In this document: in pieces, positions 1 through 5,548 of the stretch
Numbering within the stretch: the first letter of the stretch is position 1
Layout: every line of letters starts with the position of its first letter
NCBI GenBank assembly: GCA_025965495.1
Contig: JAOPWW010000502.1
Span: 1-6,144 of the forward strand
Direction: 5' to 3'
Length of the DNA: 6,144 nt
From: Frankiales bacterium
GTDB lineage: Bacteria > Actinomycetota > Actinomycetes > Mycobacteriales > SCTD01
Notes under the pieces: model-generated
Told to the model about the DNA's origin: nothing
The model's input: only the letters and a program-made list of their open reading frames with translations
Database searches by the model: none
Made by a program: the position numbers and the translations under genes

Positions 1-260
1 GGGTCCGGCTGCTGGTCGGCGACCCGCTCCGCGCCCGGGACGGCGAGGACGCCCTCGCGCTGACCGCCCGGGTGCAGGCCGAGGTCGCCCGGCTCCTCGA
101 CGAGGACACCACCGACTGGTGGTCCTCCCTGCGCCGCGCCGCCGAGGGGGACCGGCCCGCGCTGAAGGGACCGCCCGCCTCCTCCTGGCGCCGGACCTGG
201 GAGGCCTCGCGACCGGTCCAGGGCGACACCGCCACCGGGCCCGAGGTCTGGCGGGCCTGA
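1..260 (+). CDS. C-terminal end of a PlsC-like 1-acylglycerol-3-phosphate acyltransferase (5' partial)
   Basis: The reading frame is open from base 3 to the TGA at 258-260 and gives the last 85 residues of a protein whose start lies left of the window. The visible part has a strand-like VRLLVGDPL, then a helix (ALTARVQAEVARLLDED), then a Trp-rich tail (DWWSSLRRAA, SSWRRTW). From memory, this order matches the C-termini of actinobacterial lysophosphatidic acid acyltransferases, where a 'GxPL' strand is followed by a helix and a WW-containing tail. Such enzymes add an acyl chain to lysophosphatidic acid at the inner face of the membrane. The diagnostic HxxxxD and EGTR motifs would lie upstream and cannot be checked, so the family call is moderate. 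The gene converges on the metalloprotease gene with a 30-bp gap. Confidence 0.6.
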   Translation, partial: VRLLVGDPLRARDGEDALALTARVQAEVARLLDEDTTDWWSSLRRAAEGDRPALKGPPASSWRRTWEASRPVQGDTATGPEVWRA

Positions 261-286
261 CGCCTGCGTCGGCCGCGACGGGCCCG
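252..286. terminator. Possible bidirectional hairpin between convergent genes
   Basis: CGGGCC at 252-257 pairs perfectly with GGCCCG at 281-286. Inside this, bases 257-262 can instead pair with 267-272 around a CCTG loop, with one T-G wobble. The structure includes the acyltransferase stop codon and most of the 30-bp gap to the metalloprotease stop. There is no T-tract. A terminator serving both convergent genes is plausible, but in such GC-rich DNA a 6-bp stem can occur by chance. Confidence 0.3.
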
Positions 287-290
287 GCTC

Positions 291-1094
291 TCACAACGGC
301 AGCAGTCGGCCTCGCTCCGCGGGGCGCGCCGACGGGCTGGGCGACGCCGAGGCGGTCGGCGTCGGGGAGGCGGACGGCTGTGCCGGGACCTCGAACAGGG
401 GGGCGAGCCGGCGCAGCTGCTCCGGGGTCGGGGCGGGCGCGCGGGTGCTGCGGTAGTCGCCGTCGCCCGCGAGCGAGACGGCGAACACCTCTGCCCAGTC
501 GCCGGCGTCCGAGGCGTAGTCGCTCGTGCCGCTGCGCGGGTACCAGTCACCGGACTGCGCCAGCCCGCGGACCCGGCGGTACTCGGCGTGCCGCTGCGCC
601 GACCCGTGACCGAAGTCGAGGGCGTGGCCGAGCTCGTGGGCGATCGTCGCCCGCAGCGACTGCTCGCTCTGGCCGTCCTTCACGAAGACGACGACGGTGT
701 GGTCCCGGCTGTTCGTCGTTCCGAGCGTGCCGCCGCTGTACGGGCGGAACGCGACGCTGTAGCCGAGGTCGCGCCAGGGGTAGTGCAGCCGGGACAGGGC
801 CGCTGAGCCGCGGTCGTCGGCGGTGCGCTGCGCGGCGCTGCCCGACGACGACGACGACCCGGCGTCAGTGCGCGCCAGCGACGTGGGACCCGAGGTCGGC
901 GGGGCCGGAGCGGGTGACGGGGAGGCCGACCCGGGGGCGGCAGGCGACGCCGCTGGGGCGGGAGCGACGGCCGCCACCCCGACGGCGGCGAGAGGAGCAG
1001 TCGGCCCTGCTGGGCCGGAGGCGGCGAGCAGGCCCAGCGGCAGGGGTGCCAGCACGAGGGCAGCAGTGAGGGACAGCACGGCAGGAGACGGCAC
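291..1094 (-). CDS. Secreted zinc metalloprotease-like protein with HExxH motif
   Basis: A 267-residue protein starting with GTG at 1094. An AGGTG five bases upstream serves as ribosome binding site, and no other ATG/GTG start lies in frame before the upstream stop. Residues 5-25 are hydrophobic and resemble a signal peptide, although the n-region has no Lys or Arg. Residues about 26-90 form an Ala/Pro/Ser/Gly-rich linker with a run of five serines (81-85). The folded domain, about 100-235, carries HELGHALDFGH at 153-163. H153 and H157 are the expected zinc ligands and E154 the catalytic base. The third ligand could be H163, in metzincin spacing but with Asp where that family has Gly, or E202 in DWAEVFA, as in gluzincins. 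The C-terminus (236-260) is again Pro/Ser/Thr-rich. It probably acts outside the membrane; the substrate is unknown. Confidence is good for the zincin fold and low for any finer family. Confidence 0.75.
   Translation of the reverse strand: MPSPAVLSLTAALVLAPLPLGLLAASGPAGPTAPLAAVGVAAVAPAPAASPAAPGSASPSPAPAPPTSGPTSLARTDAGSSSSSGSAAQRTADDRGSAALSRLHYPWRDLGYSVAFRPYSGGTLGTTNSRDHTVVVFVKDGQSEQSLRATIAHELGHALDFGHGSAQRHAEYRRVRGLAQSGDWYPRSGTSDYASDAGDWAEVFAVSLAGDGDYRSTRAPAPTPEQLRRLAPLFEVPAQPSASPTPTASASPSPSARPAERGRLLPL
844..858. repeat. (GAC)5 trinucleotide repeat inside the metalloprotease gene
   Basis: Five consecutive GAC units; on the coding (minus) strand they read as TCG codons and encode the five-serine run in the linker of the secreted protease. 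Because the unit is three bases, changes in copy number would lengthen or shorten the linker without shifting the frame. Confidence 0.7.
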
Positions 1095-1169
1095 GGTGGC
1101 ACCTAGCGGGAGGGCCGGGGTCTCCGGCAGACGGGGCAGGGTCTGCAGGGCTCAACGACTCTCACTACC

Positions 1170-1193
1170 CACGGTCACCTGTTGGTGACCGTG
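1170..1193 (-). terminator. Perfect 10-bp hairpin after the small membrane protein gene
   Basis: CACGGTCACC at 1170-1179 and GGTGACCGTG at 1184-1193 are exact reverse complements separated by the four bases TGTT. The hairpin begins 16 bases after the stop codon of the minus-strand membrane protein gene and ends 76 bases before the start of the metalloprotease gene on the same strand. Position suggests an intrinsic terminator of the T-tract-free kind often proposed for actinobacteria; no run of T follows on the minus strand. The exact symmetry would also suit a protein-binding operator for the metalloprotease gene. Confidence 0.6.
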
Positions 1194-1209
1194 AGGCACA
1201 GCACAGCGG

Positions 1210-1659
1210 CTACTGCTCGATCTTGTACCGCACCTCGAGCAGCCCCTCGCACAGCGGCGAGACCTTGAGCGTGCCCTCGTACCGGCCCTTGATCTCCGCC
1301 TCCGCCTCGTAGCCGGGCTCCTGGTCCGTGCCGACGGTGGCGTAGCCCGCGCCCTTCAGGTCGCCCAGCACCCGGTCGCGGACCGCCACGATGTCCTTGC
1401 GGCCGCCGTCGACCTTGGCGAACGCCACCGTCGTCGAGCCCTGCGTGGACACGCTCAGCAGGGTCGCGCCGGAGGACGCCGGCAGGCCGAGCGGGAGCGA
1501 CGCCGGGACGCCGCTCGCGGGGACCTCGCGGCCGTCGCAGGGGCGCTGGGACTGCGTCACCAGCCCGGCGTGCTCGTGCCGCACGAACAGCGCGGCGCCG
1601 AGACCTCCGACGGCAGCGACGGCGACGACGGCGACGAGGGCGACGACGGGCTTCTTCAT
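1210..1659 (-). CDS. Small membrane-anchored protein of unknown function
   Basis: A 149-residue protein starting with ATG at 1659. The N-terminus, MKKP followed by an uninterrupted hydrophobic stretch (residues 5-26), is a signal anchor or uncleaved signal peptide; there is no lipobox Cys directly after it. The remainder would lie outside the membrane. It contains two cysteines, C41 and C137, that could form a disulfide, and a compact alpha/beta-like region about 55-149 (TLLSVSTQGSTTVAFAKVDG, then VRDRVLGDLKGAGY, then LKVSPLCEGLLEVRYKIE). The helix followed by GYATVG and charged strands resembles many small secreted actinobacterial proteins, but I do not recognise a named family. It is divergent from the UVR-motif gene, and a hairpin separates it from the metalloprotease gene downstream, so it is probably transcribed alone. 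Confidence 0.75.
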   Translation of the reverse strand: MKKPVVALVAVVAVAAVGGLGAALFVRHEHAGLVTQSQRPCDGREVPASGVPASLPLGLPASSGATLLSVSTQGSTTVAFAKVDGGRKDIVAVRDRVLGDLKGAGYATVGTDQEPGYEAEAEIKGRYEGTLKVSPLCEGLLEVRYKIEQ

Positions 1660-1666
1660 GGCGGCG

Positions 1667-1672
1667 ACCCTA
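1667..1672 (-). promoter_or_regulatory. -10-like TAGGGT of the small membrane protein gene
   Basis: TAGGGT on the minus strand fits TANNNT and is followed by seven bases and the ATG at 1659, so transcription could start at the start codon (leaderless mRNA). The embedded AGGG, eight bases from the ATG, could instead be a Shine-Dalgarno sequence; the sequence alone does not decide. Confidence 0.5.
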
Positions 1673-1719
1673 AGCGGCGGGTCGCGGCCGTGACGGCGGC
1701 TTCCGCGCCGCGGGCCGGG

Positions 1720-1725
1720 GAACCT
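1720..1725 (+). promoter_or_regulatory. -10-like GAACCT of the UVR-motif gene
   Basis: GAACCT keeps the A and T at the two most important -10 positions (NANNNT) and lies seven bases before the GTG at 1733. No Shine-Dalgarno sequence is visible at normal spacing, which favours a leaderless transcript. No clear -35 element was found. Confidence 0.4.
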
Positions 1726-1732
1726 GTGTGAC

Positions 1733-2056
1733 GTGGACGACGCCGAGCAGCCGCGCCCGAGCGCCCGCGACCTCGTGCGGAGGCGGGCCGGGACCTACCG
1801 CGCCCCCGACACCGGCCGCCGTCACCACATCGGCGCGGCGCCCGACGCCGTCCCCGTCCACACCGACGACGGCGTCGCCGTGGCGCGGGCGACGTCCTGG
1901 CAGCTCGCCGACCGCACGCCCCTGCAGCTCGCCGCGCAGCGCGAGGCGACCGCCCGGGCGATGGCGGAGGCGGCCGAGGCCCTGGACTTCGAGGCGGCGG
2001 CCCGGCTGCGCGACGAGCTGGCCGCCGTCGAGCAGGAGCTGGCGCGGCGGGGGTGA
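1733..2056 (+). CDS. Stand-alone UVR-motif (UvrB/UvrC-type) small protein
   Basis: A 107-residue protein starting with GTG at 1733. An in-frame TGA at 1691-1693 limits any upstream extension, and 1733 is the only ATG/GTG between that stop and residue 50. The N-terminal half is basic and polar, with Arg-rich segments (RRRAGTYRAPD, GRRHHIG) and no recognised fold. The C-terminal helix pair at about 74-105 (MAEAAEALDFEAAARLRDEL) matches the UVR motif that UvrB and UvrC use to contact each other, and that also occurs in McsA and Clp-related adaptors. No helicase or nuclease domain is present, so this is not a UvrB fragment in any obvious sense. It may be a small interaction protein in repair or protein quality control. 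It converges on the phosphatase gene with a 24-bp gap in which only weak short inverted repeats were seen. Confidence 0.75.
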   Translation: MDDAEQPRPSARDLVRRRAGTYRAPDTGRRHHIGAAPDAVPVHTDDGVAVARATSWQLADRTPLQLAAQREATARAMAEAAEALDFEAAARLRDELAAVEQELARRG

Positions 2057-2080
2057 CCGGAGTGCTCGAGGGAGTGGGCG

Positions 2081-3313
2081 CTAGGGGGTCAGCTGGTCGG
2101 TGTCGCGGGTCATCCACTCGACGAACAGGGTCGTGGCGTCGTCCTGCAGCTTGCCGGTCTGGTGGCGCAGGATCGCCTGCTGGAGCCGCCGCATCACCTC
2201 GGGGGTGGCCAGGCCGGACGCGGCCTCGCGGGCCGCGAACTCCGCCAGCCGCGTGCGGCCGAAGAACGAGCCGTCCTCGGTCCGGGCCTCGTCGACGCCG
2301 TCGGTGAGCAGCAGCAGGCGGTCGCCGGGCTGCAGGGACTCCGTCGAGACGGCGAAGGCCTCCGGCCCGGAGGCGGTGAGGCTGTTGAGCCCCAGCGGCA
2401 GCCCCGGCACGCCGGCGAGCTCCTTCACGACCTGCCCGCCGCGGAGCAGCATCCCGGCGGGGTGACCGGCGTTGATCCAGCGGAACAGGCCCGTGCCCGT
2501 GTCGAGCTGGCCCAGCAGCGCCGTGACGAAGCGCTCCCCGCCGAACATCGCGTCCAGGGCCGCGTCGACCTCGGCGGCGGTGTGCGCGAGGTCCAGGCCG
2601 GCCCTGCGGCTGTTGCGGTAGGCGGTGACGGCGAGGGTCGCGAGCAGGCTGGCCTGCAGGCCGTGGCCGACGGCGTCGAAGACGGCGACGTGCAGGACGT
2701 CGCCGTTGAGCGCGTAGTCGTAGGCGTCGCCACCGACCTCGTAGGCCGGCGCGAGCAGACCGCTGACCACGACGCGCTCGGTGCCGAACGTCAGCGGCGG
2801 CAGCAGGCCGTACTGCATCTCGGCCGCGAGCGACATCGGCTGGCGCCGCCGGACCCACTCGTAGTGGTCGGTGTAGCTGCCGTTGGACACCAGCAGCTCG
2901 GCCAGCAGGTGCACCAGCTGCTCGTACGCCGCGCGCAGCTGGTCGGGCAGCGGCCCCTCGGACGGCACGACGAGCTCGACCACGCCGAGCCGCTCCACGC
3001 CGTCGAGCAGGGGCACCCAGACCCGGCGCGCGCCGTCCCCGGCGTCGACGTCGAGGAGCTCGGGCCCGCGGAAGGCGCGGCCGCCGACGCTCCCGTCGAC
3101 GCCCAGGGGGTCGGGGGCGGGGACGTGTGGCGGCAGCAGCGCGACCAGGGCGGTCTGCTCGTAGTCGATCAGCCAGAGCCGGGCGTCCGCGGCGCCGAGG
3201 ACGCGCGCGCCCTCGAGGGCCAGCTCCCCGAGCTGGTCCGGAGCCATGAGGTGGGCCCGCCGCAGCAGGACGTCGAGCGCCTCGCCGTACGCCGCTGCCA
3301 GCCCGGTGTCCAC
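2081..3313 (-). CDS. GAF-domain PP2C/SpoIIE-family serine/threonine phosphatase
   Basis: A 410-residue cytoplasmic protein. GTG at 3313 is chosen because CAGGCT, a -10-like hexamer, ends six bases upstream and because the GAF-like region begins soon after; the frame itself stays open further upstream. Residues about 25-142 look like a GAF sensor domain (LWLIDYEQTALVALLPP, WVPLLDGVERLGVVELV). A helical linker (EWVRRRQPMSLAAEMQYGLLPP, about 152-173) leads into a SpoIIE/RsbU-type phosphatase domain, about 180-400. Its motifs are VGGDAYDY (D196), FDAVGHG (D213), NAGHPAGMLL (281-290), GLPLGL, LLLTDGVDEAR (D338) and DDATTLFVEW (D391/D392). These aspartates are the usual metal ligands, so the enzyme should be active. 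In other bacteria such proteins dephosphorylate anti-anti-sigma factors in partner switching. No anti-sigma or STAS gene is in the window, so the target is unknown. There are no membrane segments. Confidence 0.9.
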   Translation of the reverse strand: MDTGLAAAYGEALDVLLRRAHLMAPDQLGELALEGARVLGAADARLWLIDYEQTALVALLPPHVPAPDPLGVDGSVGGRAFRGPELLDVDAGDGARRVWVPLLDGVERLGVVELVVPSEGPLPDQLRAAYEQLVHLLAELLVSNGSYTDHYEWVRRRQPMSLAAEMQYGLLPPLTFGTERVVVSGLLAPAYEVGGDAYDYALNGDVLHVAVFDAVGHGLQASLLATLAVTAYRNSRRAGLDLAHTAAEVDAALDAMFGGERFVTALLGQLDTGTGLFRWINAGHPAGMLLRGGQVVKELAGVPGLPLGLNSLTASGPEAFAVSTESLQPGDRLLLLTDGVDEARTEDGSFFGRTRLAEFAAREAASGLATPEVMRRLQQAILRHQTGKLQDDATTLFVEWMTRDTDQLTP

Positions 3314-3319
3314 GCCGCG

Positions 3320-3325
3320 AGCCTG
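3320..3325 (-). promoter_or_regulatory. -10-like CAGGCT of the phosphatase gene
   Basis: CAGGCT on the minus strand (NANNNT) ends six bases before the GTG at 3313. With no Shine-Dalgarno sequence at normal spacing, this supports both that start codon and a leaderless mRNA. It is the weakest match to TANNNT together with the one at 4481. Confidence 0.35.
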
Positions 3326-3364
3326 CCACGCGGGCCGCTCGGCGCCCGCCCGCCCCCGGCCCTC

Positions 3365-3370
3365 TAACCT
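3365..3370 (+). promoter_or_regulatory. -10 element TAACCT of the phosphotransferase gene
   Basis: TAACCT fits the TANNNT -10 consensus and is followed by exactly six bases and the GTG at 3377, the geometry of a leaderless actinobacterial promoter. Its TAA is also an in-frame stop, which rules out a longer protein. No convincing -35 was found in the GC-rich sequence upstream. Confidence 0.65.
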
Positions 3371-3376
3371 GCCGCG

Positions 3377-4426
3377 GTGACTGCAGAGCGACCGCCCGTG
3401 CCCGGAGCAAGGCCCGTCCGCGACGAGGACGCCGTCGACGCCGAGGAGGTCGCGGCCTGGCTCGCGCGCGAGGTGCCGGGGTTGACGGGCGTCCCGGAGG
3501 TCCTGCAGTTCGCCGGCGGGGCGAGCAACCTCACCTACCTGCTGCGCTACCCCGACCGTGACCTCGTGCTGCGCCGCCCCCCGGCCGGGCACAAGGCGGC
3601 CGGCGCCCACGACATGGCCCGCGAGTTCGACGTCCAGCGCCGCCTGCGCCCCCTGTTCCCGGCCGTGCCGACCGTGCTGGTGCACGACCCGGTGCAGGAC
3701 CGCTACGCCATGGAGCACGTGCCGGGGCTCATCCTGCGCGCCGACCTCCCGCGCGGGACCGAGCTGGCGCCGGAGCGGGCCCGGGAGCTCGGCCTCGGGA
3801 TGTTCCGGGCGCTCGCGGACCTGCACGCCGTCGACCTCGACGCCGCCGGGCTGCGCGACCTCGGCAAGGGCGACGGGTACGTGCGGCGCCAGGTCGAGGG
3901 GTGGTCGCGCCGCTACCGGGCCGCCCTGACCGACGACGTCCCGGACGCCGAGGACGTCATGGCGTGGCTCGACGCGCACCAGCCGTCCGACGTCGGGCAG
4001 GTGCTGGTCCACGGCGACTGGCGCTTCGACAACCTGGTGCTCGACCCGGACGACCTGTCGCGGGTGCGGGCGGTCCTGGACTGGGAGATGGCGACGGTCG
4101 GCGACCCGCTCATGGACCTGGGCGCCGCGCTCGCCTACTGGGTGCAGGCCGACGACGACGACCTGTTCCGGCTCATGCGCCGGCAGCCGAGCGACGTGCC
4201 CGGGATGCCGACCCGCGAGGAGGTCGTCGCCGACTACGCCGCCCGGTCCGGCCGCGAGGTGGGGGACTGGACGTTCTACGAGGTCTACGGCCTGTTCCGG
4301 CTGGCGGTGATCGTCCAGCAGATCTGGTACCGCTACCGGGCCGGCCAGACCACCAACCCCGCGTTCCAGCACTTCGGGGGCGCCTGCACCCTGCTCGTCG
4401 AGCGCTGCCGGGCGCGCCTGGCCTGA
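3377..4426 (+). CDS. ACAD10/11-type phosphotransferase (APH/choline kinase fold)
   Basis: A 349-residue protein starting with GTG at 3377; an in-frame TAA at 3365-3367 sets the upstream limit. The fold is that of aminoglycoside phosphotransferases and choline kinases. A glycine-rich nucleotide loop FAGGASNLTY lies at 46-54, followed by the strand LVLRRPP (64-69), where Arg stands in the usual Lys region as is typical of the ACAD10/11-like branch. The Brenner motif HGDWRFDN is at 212-219, with D214 the likely catalytic base and N219 a metal ligand. LDWEMATVGDP at 234-244 supplies the second metal-binding Asp (D235). This branch is named after mammalian ACAD10/11, where the kinase domain phosphorylates 4-hydroxyacyl-CoA during breakdown of hydroxylated fatty acids; a similar acyl-CoA role here is inferred. 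No acyl-CoA dehydrogenase partner gene is visible. A hairpin follows the stop codon, before the desaturase gene. Confidence 0.85.
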   Translation: MTAERPPVPGARPVRDEDAVDAEEVAAWLAREVPGLTGVPEVLQFAGGASNLTYLLRYPDRDLVLRRPPAGHKAAGAHDMAREFDVQRRLRPLFPAVPTVLVHDPVQDRYAMEHVPGLILRADLPRGTELAPERARELGLGMFRALADLHAVDLDAAGLRDLGKGDGYVRRQVEGWSRRYRAALTDDVPDAEDVMAWLDAHQPSDVGQVLVHGDWRFDNLVLDPDDLSRVRAVLDWEMATVGDPLMDLGAALAYWVQADDDDLFRLMRRQPSDVPGMPTREEVVADYAARSGREVGDWTFYEVYGLFRLAVIVQQIWYRYRAGQTTNPAFQHFGGACTLLVERCRARLA

Positions 4427-4449
4427 CGCCCTCCCGGCAGGTCGTGCGT

Positions 4450-4480
4450 CCACGCGGGGCCAGAACGGCCCGGGGCGTGG
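4450..4480 (+). terminator. Hairpin between the phosphotransferase and desaturase genes
   Basis: CCACGC (4450-4455) pairs with GCGTGG (4475-4480), and inside it GGGCC (4457-4461) pairs with GGCCC (4467-4471) around the loop AGAAC, leaving a small internal loop. It lies 23 bases after the phosphotransferase stop and has no T-tract. It ends exactly where the putative -10 of the desaturase gene begins. It is probably a terminator that separates two same-strand genes; attenuation or an operator cannot be excluded. Confidence 0.5.
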
Positions 4481-4486
4481 CACGGT
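4481..4486 (+). promoter_or_regulatory. -10-like CACGGT of the desaturase gene
   Basis: CACGGT keeps the A and T of the -10 consensus and is followed by six bases and the ATG at 4493. No Shine-Dalgarno sequence is seen, so a leaderless transcript independent of the upstream gene is plausible. This is a weak match. Confidence 0.35.
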
Positions 4487-4492
4487 GCTCCC

Positions 4493-5548
4493 ATGACCGC
4501 GATCGACCCGCGCCCTCCGAGCGCGACCACCAGCCCGCTGCCTCCCGCGCCCGCGGCGCCGCGACGCCCCGCGCCGGTCCTGCGCGTCAGCGGGACCCGC
4601 CTCGAGCCGTGGCGCGACGCCGTCCTGATCGGGGTGGCCAACCACGCCGTCCTGCTGGTCGCCGCCGTGCTGCAGCCGGGTTACCCGCTGACGGTGCTGC
4701 TCGGCGTCGTCCTCGGCGTCGGCCTGGCGACCGGCACGCTGACGGTGCTGCACGACGCCGGGCACCGCATGTTCGCCCGGTCCGCCTGGCCCAACGTCCT
4801 GGCGGTCCAGACGACGGTCCCGGCCGGGCTCTGGGTCGGCCAGTGGACGCTCAAGCACCGGGTCCACCACAAGCTCTCGCAGGTGTACCCGGTCGACGAG
4901 TCCACCCGGTCCTCGCGCTTCCTGCGGCTGCACCGCGAGGCGCCGCTGCTGCCGGTGCACCGCCACCAGCACGTCTACGCCTGGTTCCTCTACGGCCTGG
5001 CCTGGGTCGGGGAGATCAAGAGCCAGCTGACCTACCTCGTCACCGGCGTGGTCACCGGGACGACGACGCCGTCCGCGGCGCGCCGCACCGGCTCGTTCCT
5101 CGTCGAGAAGGCGCTGTGGGTCCTCGTGCTCGCCCCCTACGCCGCCCGCGCCGGCGTCGGCCACGTCGTCGTCATGCTCGTCGTGGCGATGACGGTGGGC
5201 AGCCTGATCGCGGCCGTCGTGCTGACGGTCGGCCACATCAACCTCGGGCTGGTCGCCGAGCCCGGCCCGCCCGGGCGCGAGTGGGCGGCGCACCTGGTCC
5301 GGACCACCGCCTCGTTCAGCACGCGCGGCCGGCTGGCCCGCTGGGGGACCGGCGGGATGACCCACCACCTCGCGCACCACCTGCGGCCCGCGGCCCTGCG
5401 CTCGCAGCTGCCCGTGCTGCACGACACCGTGGTCCAGCAGGTCGTCGCCGACAGCGGTGTCCCGCTGTCGGAGTACCCGACGCTCGCCTCCGCCGTGCGG
5501 GCCCACTACCGGCGCCTGCAGGAGCTGGGCGCGCCCGCTCCCCTGTAG
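4493..5548 (+). CDS. Membrane fatty acid desaturase-like protein with three histidine boxes
   Basis: A 351-residue integral membrane protein starting with ATG at 4493. After a Pro/Ala/Ser-rich N-terminal tail of about 40 residues, hydrophobic segments lie at roughly 43-60, 64-86, 99-118, 203-222 and 224-248. The three histidine clusters that bind the di-iron centre of membrane desaturases and hydroxylases are present: H87-D-A-G-H91, H122-R-V-H125-H126 and H292-L-A-H295-H296, the last followed by LRP; H248 in VGHINLG may be a further ligand. The layout matches acyl-lipid/acyl-CoA desaturases, which put a double bond into a fatty acyl chain using O2 and electrons from a ferredoxin or cytochrome. 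No fused cytochrome b5 or reductase domain is present, so electrons must come from elsewhere. Beta-carotene hydroxylase/ketolase-like enzymes share these boxes, so the substrate is not certain. The gene converges on the dehydrogenase gene with a 20-bp gap. Confidence 0.85.
   Translation: MTAIDPRPPSATTSPLPPAPAAPRRPAPVLRVSGTRLEPWRDAVLIGVANHAVLLVAAVLQPGYPLTVLLGVVLGVGLATGTLTVLHDAGHRMFARSAWPNVLAVQTTVPAGLWVGQWTLKHRVHHKLSQVYPVDESTRSSRFLRLHREAPLLPVHRHQHVYAWFLYGLAWVGEIKSQLTYLVTGVVTGTTTPSAARRTGSFLVEKALWVLVLAPYAARAGVGHVVVMLVVAMTVGSLIAAVVLTVGHINLGLVAEPGPPGREWAAHLVRTTASFSTRGRLARWGTGGMTHHLAHHLRPAALRSQLPVLHDTVVQQVVADSGVPLSEYPTLASAVRAHYRRLQELGAPAPL

Noticed and set aside
119..1069. A 316-codon plus-strand open frame across the left part of the window.
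   Set aside because: It is out of frame with the acyltransferase end and antisense to the metalloprotease, and it is dominated by Arg/Gly/Ala. The opposite strand encodes a protein with a signal region and HExxH motif.
1210..1659. The small membrane protein as a lipoprotein.
   Set aside because: The first Cys is residue 41, well after the hydrophobic segment, and is not in a lipobox context.
1660..1732. A classical -35/-10 promoter with a TTGAC-like box in the divergent region.
   Set aside because: No TTGAC-like box was found at 16-18 bp from either -10-like hexamer, so only the -10 boxes are annotated.
2054..2091. A terminator hairpin between the UVR and phosphatase genes.
   Set aside because: Only short pairings are available (TGACC with GGTCA over a 28-base loop, and a weak AGTGC/GCGCT stem), which is not above chance in this composition.
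2162..3367. A 401-codon plus-strand open frame opposite the phosphatase gene.
   Set aside because: It mirrors the phosphatase codons, shows no domain or motif, and has the Gln/Arg/Val/Gly-rich bias of an antisense shadow.
1656..3410. A 584-codon minus-strand open frame in another phase.
   Set aside because: It overlaps the phosphatase and UVR genes out of frame and is extremely Arg/Pro/Ala-rich, so it is a composition artefact.
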